A DNA stretch of 64,000 nucleotides, from assembly GCF_943914805.1 (NCBI RefSeq), contig NZ_CALUDM010000002.1:1-64000 (forward strand), in the 5' to 3' direction. Positions 17,938 to 26,549 of this stretch are shown here, one piece after another; positions within the stretch are counted from its first letter, which is position 1; each line of letters starts with the position of its first letter. Under the pieces are notes generated by a model that ran no database searches, had not been told where the DNA came from, and saw only the letters and a list, made by a program, of their open reading frames with translations. The translations under genes and the position numbers were made by a program. Source of the DNA: an uncultured Acinetobacter sp. (GTDB taxonomy: Bacteria; Pseudomonadota; Gammaproteobacteria; Pseudomonadales; Moraxellaceae).

Positions 17938-19740
17938 TTAGAAAGCAAAATCTTCAGCATCTAATGCCATCAATGGATCTAAACCACCAGCGATCACATC
18001 TACATGTGAACGTACACGAGGTAAGATTTTCTTGAAGTAGAAGTTCGCTGTTTTAAGTTTAGCGTTATAGAACGCAGCATCTGTAGTGCCTTCAGCAAGC
18101 TTTTGCTGAGCAACTAGTGCCATACGAGCCCATAGGTATGCAAGTGTCACATAACCAGAGAAGTATAGGTAATCTACTGCAGCAGCACCCACTTCATCAG
18201 GATTTTGCATTGCTCTCATACCAATTTGCATGGTCAAATCGCCCCACTCTTTGTTTAGAGCAGCAAGTGGTTCAACAAATGCTTTCATTTCAGCATTGTC
18301 TTTGTTTGACTCTACAAATTTATGAATAACTTTTGTGAAGTCTTTCAACATTGCACCTTGAGTTTGAAGGACTTTACGGCCTAACAAATCAAGTGCTTGA
18401 ATTTCAGTTGTACCTTCGTATAAGCAAGAGATACGTGTATCACGTACAATTTGCTCCATACCGTGCTCAGAAATAAAGCCGTGACCACCGAACACTTGAA
18501 CACCGTGTTTCGCAGATTCTGAACCAGTTTCAGTTAAGAATGCCTTAGCGATTGGTGTAAGAAGTGACAACATATTGTCTGCAGATTTACGTTCTTCTTC
18601 AGTTGCACCTTGTTCAACAATATCAGCATATTGAGAAAGGAAGTAAACAAGTGCACGACCACCTTCAGCAAATGCTTTTTGAGTCATGAGCATGTTACGT
18701 ACAGCAGGGTGAACAATAATTGGATCAGCTTCTTTTTCTGGCGCTTTAGGACCAGAAAGTGAACGCATTGCTAAACGATCTTTCGCATATGCAAGCGCAC
18801 CTTGGAAAGATGCCTCAGAAGCAGTCAAACCTTGAACAGCAGTACCAATACGTGCCGTGTTCATGAACGTGAACATTGCATTTAAGCCTTTGTTCTCAGG
18901 TCCGATCAAGAAACCTTTTGCACGATCAAAGTTGATTACACATGTTGAGTTACCGTGGATCCCCATTTTGTGCTCAATCGAACCACAACGTACGCCATTA
19001 CGGTCAGAAATAGAACCGTCAGCATTCACGTTGAATTTAGGTACGATGAATAAAGAAATACCTTTAGTGCCTTTTGGCGCACCTGGTAAACGTGCAAGAA
19101 CGATGTGGATAATGTTATCCGCCATGTCGTGTTCACCAGCAGAGATAAAGATTTTCTCGCCAGAAATTGCAAAGCTACCATCAGCATTTGGTTCAGCTTT
19201 AGTACGGATAATACCTAAGTCAGAACCTGCATGAGATTCTGTTAAACACATGGTACCAGTCCATTCACCTGAAACAAGTTTCGGTAAATAAAGCGCTTTT
19301 TGTTCAGCAGAACCATGATGCTCAATGGTACGTACCGCACCATGAGAAAGACCAGGATACATACCCCAAGCCCAGTTCGCAGCACCGACCATTTCAGAAA
19401 TAGCAGTACCTAATGAACCTGGTAAGCCTTGACCACCGTGTTCTTCAGCAACAGATAAAGATGGGAAGCCTAATTCTACATATTTGTCATAGGCTGCTTT
19501 AAAGCCTGTAGGTGTCGTTACAACACCATCATTCCATGTACAACCTTCACGGTCGCCCACTTGGTTCAGTGGAGATAATTCGTTTTCGCAGAAATCAGCA
19601 CCAGCTTCTAAGTATTGATCGACCAATTCACGGCTTACGACATCTTTGTATGCAGGGAGTTTTGCGTAATGTTCTTCAGCATTTAATAATTCATGCAAAA
19701 CGAATTGCATATCACGTAAGGGTGCTTTGTATTGTGGCAT
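17938..19740 (-). CDS. acyl-CoA dehydrogenase, long DmdC-like type (paralog)
   Basis: A 600-residue paralog of the 15963 product with the same domain order. Both begin M-P-x-Y-x-A-P-L-x-D-M and share 'GEWTGTMCLTE-HAG-DLGII' type blocks. Key features are 'CLTESHAGSDLG', 'AISGEKIFISAGEHDM' and 'CLYEGTTEIQALDLLGRK' with the catalytic Glu. It likely catalyses alpha,beta-dehydrogenation of acyl-CoA, passing electrons to ETF. The tandem arrangement suggests an old duplication with different chain-length preference, which is an inference. Upstream, a CTACA-TCT-TGTAG palindrome at 19834 may be an operator. Confidence 0.88.
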   Translation of the reverse strand: MPQYKAPLRDMQFVLHELLNAEEHYAKLPAYKDVVSRELVDQYLEAGADFCENELSPLNQVGDREGCTWNDGVVTTPTGFKAAYDKYVELGFPSLSVAEEHGGQGLPGSLGTAISEMVGAANWAWGMYPGLSHGAVRTIEHHGSAEQKALYLPKLVSGEWTGTMCLTESHAGSDLGIIRTKAEPNADGSFAISGEKIFISAGEHDMADNIIHIVLARLPGAPKGTKGISLFIVPKFNVNADGSISDRNGVRCGSIEHKMGIHGNSTCVINFDRAKGFLIGPENKGLNAMFTFMNTARIGTAVQGLTASEASFQGALAYAKDRLAMRSLSGPKAPEKEADPIIVHPAVRNMLMTQKAFAEGGRALVYFLSQYADIVEQGATEEERKSADNMLSLLTPIAKAFLTETGSESAKHGVQVFGGHGFISEHGMEQIVRDTRISCLYEGTTEIQALDLLGRKVLQTQGAMLKDFTKVIHKFVESNKDNAEMKAFVEPLAALNKEWGDLTMQIGMRAMQNPDEVGAAAVDYLYFSGYVTLAYLWARMALVAQQKLAEGTTDAAFYNAKLKTANFYFKKILPRVRSHVDVIAGGLDPLMALDAEDFAF

Positions 19741-19833
19741 ATCGGTTTCCTCAATACTGGTTAGACCAGATTTATAATCCTAATAAATACGATGCGTGTC
19801 TTCATGGACACATATTTGCTCTATTACATCGTG

Positions 19834-19846
19834 CTACATCTTGTAG
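19834..19846. promoter_or_regulatory. candidate operator palindrome upstream of acyl-CoA dehydrogenase
   Basis: CTACA-TCT-TGTAG is a perfect 5-3-5 inverted repeat, about 95 bases before the dehydrogenase start, next to two further TACA/TGTA half-sites (19826, 19852). It could bind a fatty-acid-responsive TetR-type regulator. No regulator gene is adjacent. Confidence 0.35.
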
Positions 19847-19991
19847 TCACGTACAAGTATTTGATGGTTAATTCTCTGTGACTGTAAAGTCAAAGAAAAA
19901 TAGCTTGAATACTGTAAGTGCTTTGAGTGTAAACAGTTTTAAGGAAAAAATAAGCGCACACATGGTCAAAATCGTAAAAATATATGTCCAA

Positions 19992-20016
19992 TAAAAAAGG
20001 TGCTAAAAAGCACCTT
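19992..20016 (-). terminator. terminator after the His/Met-rich lipoprotein gene
   Basis: AAAGGTGCT and AGCACCTTT pair around a 4-base loop, followed on the minus strand by a T-run. It lies 18 bases past the stop at 20034. Confidence 0.88.
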
Positions 20017-20033
20017 TGTAAGAAAATATGAGA

Positions 20034-20666
20034 TTAAGCTTTTGGTGGCATAGGCGCTAAAATTGGCATTTTACCGTCTGCTTTGAATTGTGGTTGGAAT
20101 TTCACAACACATTTACCATCTAAAAGTTTGTCACCCAATTTCACTTGAATCGCTTTATCCGCAGGCTGTCCTGCACAAGCTTTTTGTACAGCATCCCACT
20201 GAGCTTTACGTTCTGCACGCTTTTGCTCAAATTGTTGTTGAATTTGTGCACGCTGTTCTTCAGTCATCTCGTTCATACGTGAACCGTCATGACGCATCAT
20301 ACGACCATGATCTTTATCTTGACCAAAGCGACTTTTCATTTCGTCTTTTGTTTTGTGATCTGCTTTGAATACGATATTACATGTACCATCTATCGTTTTA
20401 TCGCCTGCTTTCACTTGAACAGCTTGTCCAATGGCTTTGCCATCACAAGCATTTTGCATTTGCTTACGCATTTCTTTATGTTGCGCACGCATTTGTTTCA
20501 TTTGCTCACGTTCTTCAGGTGACATCTTTTTATGATCGTGGTGATGACCACCCATCATACGGCCTTGATGTTCTTCCTTAGGTCCTTGAGTCGATTGACA
20601 GGCAGTTAAAGCACCCATACTTAAAAGACTTGCTGTAACCAAAGCGATTTTTGTCATTGCCTTCAT
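20034..20666 (-). CDS. His/Met-rich periplasmic lipoprotein with two repeats, Spy-like helix
   Basis: A 210-residue putative lipoprotein. It has a signal peptide with lipobox L-T-A-C (Cys about residue 23), a His/Met-rich segment 'MMGGHHHDHKKMSPEE' (about 38-53), then a charged helix rich in Q, M, R and K. A unit of about 35 residues occurs twice, C-x-G...A-x-x-V/I-QVK-x-GDK-x-x-DG-x-C-x-V-x-F, at about 73-107 and 163-197; the intervening region also repeats the E-E-R/Q...Q helix. The helices recall CpxP/Spy chaperones, but I do not see a clear LTxxQ motif. It is divergent from baeSR across 136 bases. Start ATG 20666 has GGAG seven bases upstream. Metal binding or stress chaperone roles are inferred. 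Confidence 0.65.
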   Translation of the reverse strand: MKAMTKIALVTASLLSMGALTACQSTQGPKEEHQGRMMGGHHHDHKKMSPEEREQMKQMRAQHKEMRKQMQNACDGKAIGQAVQVKAGDKTIDGTCNIVFKADHKTKDEMKSRFGQDKDHGRMMRHDGSRMNEMTEEQRAQIQQQFEQKRAERKAQWDAVQKACAGQPADKAIQVKLGDKLLDGKCVVKFQPQFKADGKMPILAPMPPKA

Positions 20667-20802
20667 TGTATTTCTCCAAAGATTTTTTTAGATTCTGTTG
20701 ATGTGTTAAAGATTAAATAATAATGATGTAGAAACAATGGAGAGTATTTTGATCGAGTGTTGAGTACAATGTTGAAATGAGAAGAAAAATGAGAGATCCG
20801 TT

Positions 20803-22473
20803 TTGAAAATACGCCGAGTCCCCATTGCACTGCGTCTTTTTCTGACCGTGTTATTAACCACGTTGTTAATTACTACAGTCAGTTTGAGCGTTTTACATTG
20901 GACGATGCAAAAAAACTTTGCCAAATATGTTGCAGATGTAGAGATGCAAAAACTCGATCATTTGATTGAAAATTTGGCAGATGTTTATGGTGTTTATCAC
21001 GACTGGGGCAATGCTGTGCAAGCGCAAATCCTTCAAATTGAAGGGCAGGCCGCACCTGATGATTATGATAAATTATCACGCTGGTGGTTACGTCGTCAGT
21101 ACGATATTGCCTTACAACAACGCTATTTTAAAGAACATACGATGCTTAATCCTGTAGAGCAAGATATGGGAGCGCCAGCTAATAAAAAACAGATTGATCA
21201 AGCTGAATTAAAAATTTTGGAAGAAAACCTTCCTTCAGCGTATCAGCCATTCGAAGGATTAAAGTTTCCATTAAGTTCCAATCAGAGCATGTTTAGGCCA
21301 CCTGATAAAAATGCAAAGAATAAAAGTTCAACGATGGTATCTGCCGAGCAAAAAGATGGGAAGAAACGTTTCATTTCCATGCCAGATCGTTTGGGTTTAA
21401 GTTCACGTCTGTCTTTGTACGATGTTAAACATCAATTCGTATTGGGTGAGCCTTCCGACGATCAGGTGTCTTATCGTCCGATTTTAGTAAATGACAAAAT
21501 TGTTGGTTATCTGGGGTTAAAACCAGTTTTAGATCAGGATGATGCACTGAGTATCAATTTCTTTAGTAATCAAAAACGTTATTTGGTATTAATTTATATT
21601 CTAAGTTTTTTAAGCAGTTTGGTTGCAGCATTGCTATTAGCAACTTATTTTAAACAACCGATTCAACGACTTCTTAATGCTACCCGTGAATTGACCAAAG
21701 GTAATTTTCAGCATCAAGTCATGATTAAACGTAATGATGAATTAGGTGATTTATCAACAGAAATTAATCAACTTGCAACGATCTTGGATCAGCATGAAAC
21801 CTCACGTCGTCAATGGGTTGCCGATACTTCACATGAGTTAAAAACGCCATTGGCTGTATTGCAAGCTCAAATTGAAGCGATGCAAGACGGGATTCGTAAG
21901 CCTACACCTGAACATTTTGAAGCGATGTTAAGACAAGTCACCAGTTTGAAAAAATTAACACAAGATCTTGCAGATTTGGCGCAAGCTGAAGCACAGCAAT
22001 TGAAATGTTATTTTGCTGAAATTGACCCGTGGACTGTGGTGCTACAAGAGATTGAGAATTTTAAACCGAAATTTGAACAGGCAAATTTATCGATTTCGGC
22101 ATCTGGGCAAGGTGCAAAATTACAATTAGATATAGATCGATTTAAGCAAATTATGGTCAACTTGCTGGGTAATAGTATTCGGTATACTGAAGCAGGTGGT
22201 GAGGTTAGAGTACACACTGAACAAGATGAACACTCGTGGAGTGTGATTGTTGACGATAGCCCATTTGGTTTAACCGATGAGCAAATTGCACGTTTAGGTG
22301 AACGTTTTTATCGTGTAGATGACTCACGTACGCGTAGCACTGGTGGTACAGGTTTAGGTTTAGCATTATCAGGTAAAATTGCACAGGCTTTAGGTGGTCA
22401 ATTAACGTTTGATCATTCACCTTTAGGTGGTTTGCGTTGCAAACTGACATTTTCAAAACATACAAAGAGTTAA
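20803..22473 (+). CDS. baeS: sensor histidine kinase BaeS
   Basis: A 556-residue inner-membrane kinase. TM1 is about residues 9-28, followed by a long periplasmic sensor region (about 30-250), TM2 (about 258-282), HAMP, a HisKA domain with H-box 'ADTSHELKTPLAVL', and an ATPase domain with N-box 'NLLGNSIRYTEAGG', 'DDSPFGL' and 'GTGLGLAL'. The kinase core, including 'QDGIRKPTPEHF', resembles E. coli BaeS, the envelope-stress sensor. In A. baumannii BaeSR influences AdeABC-type efflux. The start is a TTG at 20803, the only fitting codon in frame. Fifteen bases separate it from baeR, so the genes form an operon. The sensor region is longer than in E. coli. Confidence 0.85.
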   Translation: MKIRRVPIALRLFLTVLLTTLLITTVSLSVLHWTMQKNFAKYVADVEMQKLDHLIENLADVYGVYHDWGNAVQAQILQIEGQAAPDDYDKLSRWWLRRQYDIALQQRYFKEHTMLNPVEQDMGAPANKKQIDQAELKILEENLPSAYQPFEGLKFPLSSNQSMFRPPDKNAKNKSSTMVSAEQKDGKKRFISMPDRLGLSSRLSLYDVKHQFVLGEPSDDQVSYRPILVNDKIVGYLGLKPVLDQDDALSINFFSNQKRYLVLIYILSFLSSLVAALLLATYFKQPIQRLLNATRELTKGNFQHQVMIKRNDELGDLSTEINQLATILDQHETSRRQWVADTSHELKTPLAVLQAQIEAMQDGIRKPTPEHFEAMLRQVTSLKKLTQDLADLAQAEAQQLKCYFAEIDPWTVVLQEIENFKPKFEQANLSISASGQGAKLQLDIDRFKQIMVNLLGNSIRYTEAGGEVRVHTEQDEHSWSVIVDDSPFGLTDEQIARLGERFYRVDDSRTRSTGGTGLGLALSGKIAQALGGQLTFDHSPLGGLRCKLTFSKHTKS

Positions 22474-22488
22474 AAGGAAAAGCACAAC

Positions 22489-23175
22489 ATGAAACATATC
22501 ATGCTTGTAGAAGATGAAGTTGAACTTGCGCAATTGGTACGAGATTATCTCGAAGCCGCAGGCTTTGAAGTGAGTATGTTCCATGATGGTCAGGACGCAT
22601 ATGATAGCTTTTTACAGCGTAAACCGAGTTTAATGGTTTTAGACTTAATGGTTCCGCGTATGGATGGTTTAACCATTTGCCGTAAAGTCCGTGAGCAGAC
22701 GGATTTACCGATTATTATGGTAACTGCTCGTACGGAAGAGATTGATCGTGTTCTTGGTTTAAATATGGGTGCAGATGATTATGTGTGCAAACCATTTAGT
22801 CCAAAAGAATTGGTCGCCCGTGTTCAAGCGGTACTGCGCCGTTTAGAGCGCAAAGCTGAACCTGAAAATAATGACTTATTCCGCATTGATAAAGCACAAC
22901 AACGTATCTGGTATCAACAAAAGTCGTTGAATTTAACGCCAACTGAATTCCGCTTATTAGAGCTTTTCCTCGAACATTTGGGACAAGTTTACTCTCGTGC
23001 TCAACTTTTAGACCATATTAATCCTGATAGTTTTGATGTTGCGGATCGCGTTATTGATAGTCATATCAAGAACTTACGCCGAAAAATATCAGAGGCGGCA
23101 GAAACAGGAAATCGCCATGAATGGGTACAAGCGGTTTATGGTGTAGGCTATCGTTTTGAATATCCAGAAGATTAA
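22489..23175 (+). CDS. baeR: response regulator BaeR
   Basis: A 228-residue OmpR/PhoB-type response regulator. The receiver has the acidic pair at E8/D9, phospho-acceptor D52 in 'MVLDLMVPRMDG', T81-like 'MVTART' and the switch Lys in 'GADDYVCKPFS'. The C-terminal winged helix (about 130-225) ends with 'VQAVYGVGYRFE'. It is the partner of BaeS and binds promoters of efflux and stress genes. AAAAGGAAAAG precedes the ATG. The gene ends just before a DnaA-box cluster at 23201. Confidence 0.9.
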   Translation: MKHIMLVEDEVELAQLVRDYLEAAGFEVSMFHDGQDAYDSFLQRKPSLMVLDLMVPRMDGLTICRKVREQTDLPIIMVTARTEEIDRVLGLNMGADDYVCKPFSPKELVARVQAVLRRLERKAEPENNDLFRIDKAQQRIWYQQKSLNLTPTEFRLLELFLEHLGQVYSRAQLLDHINPDSFDVADRVIDSHIKNLRRKISEAAETGNRHEWVQAVYGVGYRFEYPED

Positions 23176-23200
23176 CTTTTCGGCATTATTTGTTTGGAAT

Positions 23201-23249
23201 TGTGGATAAACACAGGTTTATCCACAGAATTTGTGGGTAAAAGTGTATA
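23201..23249. repeat. DnaA-box cluster, copy 1
   Basis: Within 49 bases there are a perfect TGTGGATAA (23201-23209), a perfect TTATCCACA (23218-23226), a TGTGGGTAA (23232-23240) and an AGTGTATAA (23241-23249). These match or nearly match the DnaA box TTATNCACA in both orientations. The same arrangement is repeated at 24545-24630. Confidence 0.75.
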
Positions 23250-23443
23250 ACTCAAAAAATTATTGTTGAATAAATGGACATATAGATAATAGTTTTTTTA
23301 TGTATTATTTTTGGTAATGATTGAGTGCTTATTTAAAAACTGTTTTTACATGTTTATGCATATTTTATTTTTAATGAATGTATGCGTGAAATAGTCAAAC
23401 CGTATAGTCATTATTCGTTATTAAAGCCCGTTTTTATTTTCAA

Positions 23444-23824
23444 TTATTTTATTTGACGATGAATCTCTAAGACTTGTTTTTGTGCTTTTGTCAGTTTATT
23501 CACAACCAGCTCATAAGAGCTTTTTACTAAATCTTCAAGTAGTTCAGGAGTAATTAAATCTCCTGCATAAACTGTAATCCAATGTCTTTTATTCATATGA
23601 TAACCCGTACGAATAGATGGATAAGTATCTCGTAACATTTCACCATGCTCAGGCTGAATTTTTAAATTAATGATTTTATTACCTTGCAATGAAGAGCTGA
23701 GCAGGAACATTTTATCCATGACTTTATAAACAGAAACATCTTCACCAAAAGGATAATCAAGTTCAGTCTTAGGCAGTCGAGATGCTATTTCAAAAGCAAA
23801 TTTTTGGATTTCGTCGCCAGTCAT
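23444..23824 (-). CDS. MmcQ/YjbR family protein
   Basis: A protein of about 126 residues of the MmcQ/YjbR family, with a double-wing fold proposed to bind DNA. Conserved family segments are 'LPKTELDYPFGEDVSVYKV', 'INLKIQPEH' and 'SIRTGYHMNKRHWITV', the last being the hallmark Y-H-M/L-x-K-x-H-W motif. Start ATG 23824 is chosen because GAGAAG lies at good spacing; the upstream in-frame start (23863) would abut the previous stop. It follows the L,D-transpeptidase gene by about 40 bases on the same strand. Function in the cell is not established for the family. Confidence 0.82.
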   Translation of the reverse strand: MTGDEIQKFAFEIASRLPKTELDYPFGEDVSVYKVMDKMFLLSSSLQGNKIINLKIQPEHGEMLRDTYPSIRTGYHMNKRHWITVYAGDLITPELLEDLVKSSYELVVNKLTKAQKQVLEIHRQIK

Positions 23825-23863
23825 TTTCTTCTTCTCACTTTTAAAACGTTTATAGATAATCAC

Positions 23864-24463
23864 TTATGGATAAATCGTAATGACCGTCCCATCATCAACT
23901 AATTTCCATATTTCATCCATATCAATATTTCGTACTGCAATACAGCCCCAAGTCCAATCATTTCGTGGTAAATAAAGCATTAAACTAGGTAATTTTTCAA
24001 TTTGTGCAGTGGTTGCAGATCCATGAATCATAATATCGCCTCCTGCAGAAACCCCGAGTTGTTGCGCCTTTAGTTGATCTTGAGCATTTGGATAAGACAC
24101 ATGCAATGATTTATAAAAAGCACTTTTAGGATTGCGCCAATCCAAAATATATTGTCCTTCAGGTGTTTTGCCATCACCTTCTTTCACTTTGTGCCCAGTT
24201 GGATCAAAGCCTAAACGCATCGGGTAAGTTTGGATGGTTTGTTGATGGTGCAATAGTTTTACAATGCGATCCGCTTTATATACTTCGACTGCGGTAATCG
24301 GTGTTGTTTGGCGAATCCTGTTGATGTCATGGCCAGATAAATTTTGCACATGTATTGAGGCATTCGCAGTTGGAATAAACTGGTTATATTTTTGATAGGC
24401 AAATACACCTATCAATGCGATTGCAAAGATAATAAAGAATACAAAACTATATTTCTTATTCAT
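23864..24463 (-). CDS. membrane-anchored L,D-transpeptidase (YkuD domain)
   Basis: About 199 residues. An N-terminal hydrophobic helix (about residues 6-25) acts as uncleaved anchor or signal, followed by a YkuD catalytic domain. The catalytic block has the His of 'IMIHGSA' and the Cys of 'WTWGCIAVRN' (W/S-x-G-C-I-x-x-R), at about residues 146 and 173. These enzymes make 3-3 cross-links or attach lipoproteins to peptidoglycan in the periplasm; some Acinetobacter members act as carboxypeptidases. The start is uncertain: ATG 24463 gives a cleaner signal, while 24490 is also possible. A DnaA-box cluster lies directly upstream. Confidence 0.85.
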   Translation of the reverse strand: MNKKYSFVFFIIFAIALIGVFAYQKYNQFIPTANASIHVQNLSGHDINRIRQTTPITAVEVYKADRIVKLLHHQQTIQTYPMRLGFDPTGHKVKEGDGKTPEGQYILDWRNPKSAFYKSLHVSYPNAQDQLKAQQLGVSAGGDIMIHGSATTAQIEKLPSLMLYLPRNDWTWGCIAVRNIDMDEIWKLVDDGTVITIYP

Positions 24464-24544
24464 TTCAATTTTTGAATTGTGCAAATCCATGTATTGTATA
24501 AATTTTATTCATTTTAAATGTAAAAGCTGTAGTTGATTTGTGAT

Positions 24545-24630
24545 TGTGGATTTATCCTGTGGATAAACACATGGTTATCCACAGAAATTGTGGGTAAGTA
24601 CTTATGGATAATTGTAGAAATTTATCCACC
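24545..24630. repeat. DnaA-box cluster, copy 2
   Basis: Boxes at 24558-24566 (TGTGGATAA), 24575-24583 (TTATCCACA), 24589-24597 (TGTGGGTAA), 24602-24610 (TTATGGATA) and 24622-24630 (TTATCCACC), plus a weaker TGTGGATTT at 24545-24553. The core of about 40 bases is nearly the same as 23201-23240, with identical order and almost identical spacing of three boxes. Confidence 0.78.
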
Positions 24631-24640
24631 ATTTTGTTGA

Positions 24641-26083
24641 TTAAGAAGAACAACTCACCATCACTTCAGGTACATCACTTGGCAATGGTGCTAAGTCTTC
24701 ATCTTTTTCTAAATCCACTTGCTTAGTAAAAGGCTGACTCAGTAATTTAAACAAGCGATCTACTTCTGAAAAATCATTACGTTCTGCCAGTTCAATCGCT
24801 TTCTGCGCCATATGATTGCGTAGGATATAAACAGGATTGGCTTTAAACATTTCAGCATCAAGCGCATCAATATCTTGGTTTTCTCGAATGTTTTCATATT
24901 GTGTTAGGAACATTTCGAATTGGTGACGATCCAAACAATCATCTTTGATTGCTTCGTATTGTTTATTCTGCAAACGAATAAAGCTGTCGGTATAATCTAG
25001 TTGTTCAGATTGCATTACTCTTAAAAAGGCCATAGCACAATCAAAGCTGTCTTTATGGAAACTTGGTAGCCCCATTTTTTGACAAAGCCCTAAAGTATAA
25101 TGTTCTAAAAATGTCGGTTCAAAATGCTCTAAACATTCAACTAAGTCTTGTTTGAATTGTTCTTTTTCTTCAGCTGTTGCCAAAGGAACCAAATTATTTA
25201 ACCAATTCCAAAGATTCCAATGTGCAATACTTGGTTGATTTTGATAAGTATAACGACCATTGTAATCACTATGGTTATTGATCCAATTCGGACGGAAGCG
25301 CTCCATAAATCCATAAGGACCAAAATCCAAAGTTGAACCTGTGATATTTAAATTATCCGTATTCATCACACCATGCGCAAAGCCAACCAATTGCCATTTG
25401 GCGATCATGATGGCTGTGTTTTGAATGACTTTGCTAGCAAAAGCGAGCAATGGTTTTTCAGCCTCTAAACATTCTGGATAGTGCCATTCAATACATTTTT
25501 GCGTAAATTCAGTCAATAAATCAGGTTGGTACTGGTTAATCCATTCAAAATGCCCTAAGCGTATGTGGCAATCTGAGGTGCGTAACATCATTGCACCCAA
25601 TTCGAGTGTTTCACGTTGTACGCCTTGCGTAGAAGATGTGAAACCAACTGAATTACTAGAAGGCACACCCAATGAATTAAGTGCATGACTTGCTAAATAT
25701 TCACGAATCACTGAACGCAGTACTGCACGACCATCACCCATGCGAGAGTAAGGGGTTGAGCCAGCCCCTTTTAAATGTAGGTCAATGGTTTTCCCATGAA
25801 TATCTAGAATCTGAGCAATCAGTAAACCTCGACCATCTCCGAGCTGACCTGCCCATTGTCCAAACTGATGTCCTGCATAAACCATCGCTAATGGGTGAAA
25901 CTCAGGGAATGTTTTTTGTCCGCTACAGATTTCAACCCATTGAGCTTTATCCTCAGCTGACCATTGCAATTCATCTGCTAAAGCAACATTAAAATGTCCC
26001 GCTTTTGCACCTTTGAGAGGAACAGGCATTTGCTCATGGTAGAGTTTTGGATTGAGAGATGGATAGCGTGAATTGAAATACAT
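24641..26083 (-). CDS. selO: protein adenylyltransferase SelO
   Basis: A 480-residue pseudokinase of the SelO/YdiU family that transfers AMP from ATP to Ser/Thr/Tyr of target proteins. Motifs include 'VYAGHQFGQWAGQLGDGRG', 'LKGAGSTPYSRMGDGRAVLRS' and 'HGVMNTDNLNITGSTLDFGPYGFME', the inverted-orientation ATP and metal site. The C-terminal S-C-S-S keeps the Cys at the position of selenocysteine in animal SelO, where it can form a regulatory disulfide. The length is normal. It is a single gene. E. coli SelO modifies redox-related proteins under oxidative stress; targets here are unknown. Confidence 0.93.
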   Translation of the reverse strand: MYFNSRYPSLNPKLYHEQMPVPLKGAKAGHFNVALADELQWSAEDKAQWVEICSGQKTFPEFHPLAMVYAGHQFGQWAGQLGDGRGLLIAQILDIHGKTIDLHLKGAGSTPYSRMGDGRAVLRSVIREYLASHALNSLGVPSSNSVGFTSSTQGVQRETLELGAMMLRTSDCHIRLGHFEWINQYQPDLLTEFTQKCIEWHYPECLEAEKPLLAFASKVIQNTAIMIAKWQLVGFAHGVMNTDNLNITGSTLDFGPYGFMERFRPNWINNHSDYNGRYTYQNQPSIAHWNLWNWLNNLVPLATAEEKEQFKQDLVECLEHFEPTFLEHYTLGLCQKMGLPSFHKDSFDCAMAFLRVMQSEQLDYTDSFIRLQNKQYEAIKDDCLDRHQFEMFLTQYENIRENQDIDALDAEMFKANPVYILRNHMAQKAIELAERNDFSEVDRLFKLLSQPFTKQVDLEKDEDLAPLPSDVPEVMVSCSS

Positions 26084-26160
26084 AGCAATTGATCACAATG
26101 GATTAGGCATGACCTGATCAATATAACAAAGTTTTATCTCTATGGATAATTCCAACTGTT

Positions 26161-26521
26161 TCAGTCAACAATAAATAACTTCGTTCCAGTAGTTGTTGAT
26201 GACCGATGTGCTTCCGCATGATCAGCGACTTGATAACTCATTCCTGCACTTAGTGTAAATATTCTTCCATCTTCAAGTTCTGTGTGTAATTCACCTTCTA
26301 AGCAGAAAAGAATATGTCCCTTACTACACCATGAACAAAAATAAAGCGCTGCTTTATTTGCAGTGCAAGGCAAGATAATCCTTTGAATATTCAACAATTC
26401 GGACTCGTATATCATCAAATTGTTGGGTACGCCAAAGTGCATAACCTTGTTCGCCTTCGTGGCGTGTGGTTGGAATTTCAGTCCAATTGGTAATGCCAAA
26501 AGGGATATTGTTAAGGTTCAT
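26161..26521 (-). pseudogene. DHCW-motif cupin gene disrupted by a short insertion
   Basis: From ATG 26521 the frame encodes a typical N-terminus (NIPFGITNWTEIP..., ...IRVRIVEYSKDYLA) to codon 51 and then stops with TAA at 26354-26356. Past 26331 a shifted frame resumes with W-C-S-K-G-H-I-L-F-C-L-E-G and runs to the normal family end 'KLFIVD'. Family members read A-D-H-W-C-S at this point, so about 37 bases (26332-26368) look inserted and the two expected D-H codons are lost. The extra DNA holds a perfect hairpin, AAATAAAGC-AGC-GCTTTATTT. The intact protein would be a small single-domain cupin of unknown function. Confidence 0.78.
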
Positions 26522-26549
26522 TTTATTCTCATTTTTTTAAAGATTCAGG

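Noticed and set aside
18857..19234. 125-residue plus-strand ORF inside an acyl-CoA dehydrogenase gene
   Set aside because: Antisense shadow of a well-conserved gene, with no ribosome-binding site.
23201..24630. DnaA-box clusters as the chromosomal replication origin
   Set aside because: No dnaA, dnaN, recF, gyrB or rnpA nearby, and the DNA between the clusters is a normal coding region rather than an AT-rich unwinding element.
26161..26499. A 112-residue cupin protein starting at 26499
   Set aside because: Its first half is out of frame with the family; the true N-terminus begins at 26521 in another frame, so this is a fragment of a disrupted gene.
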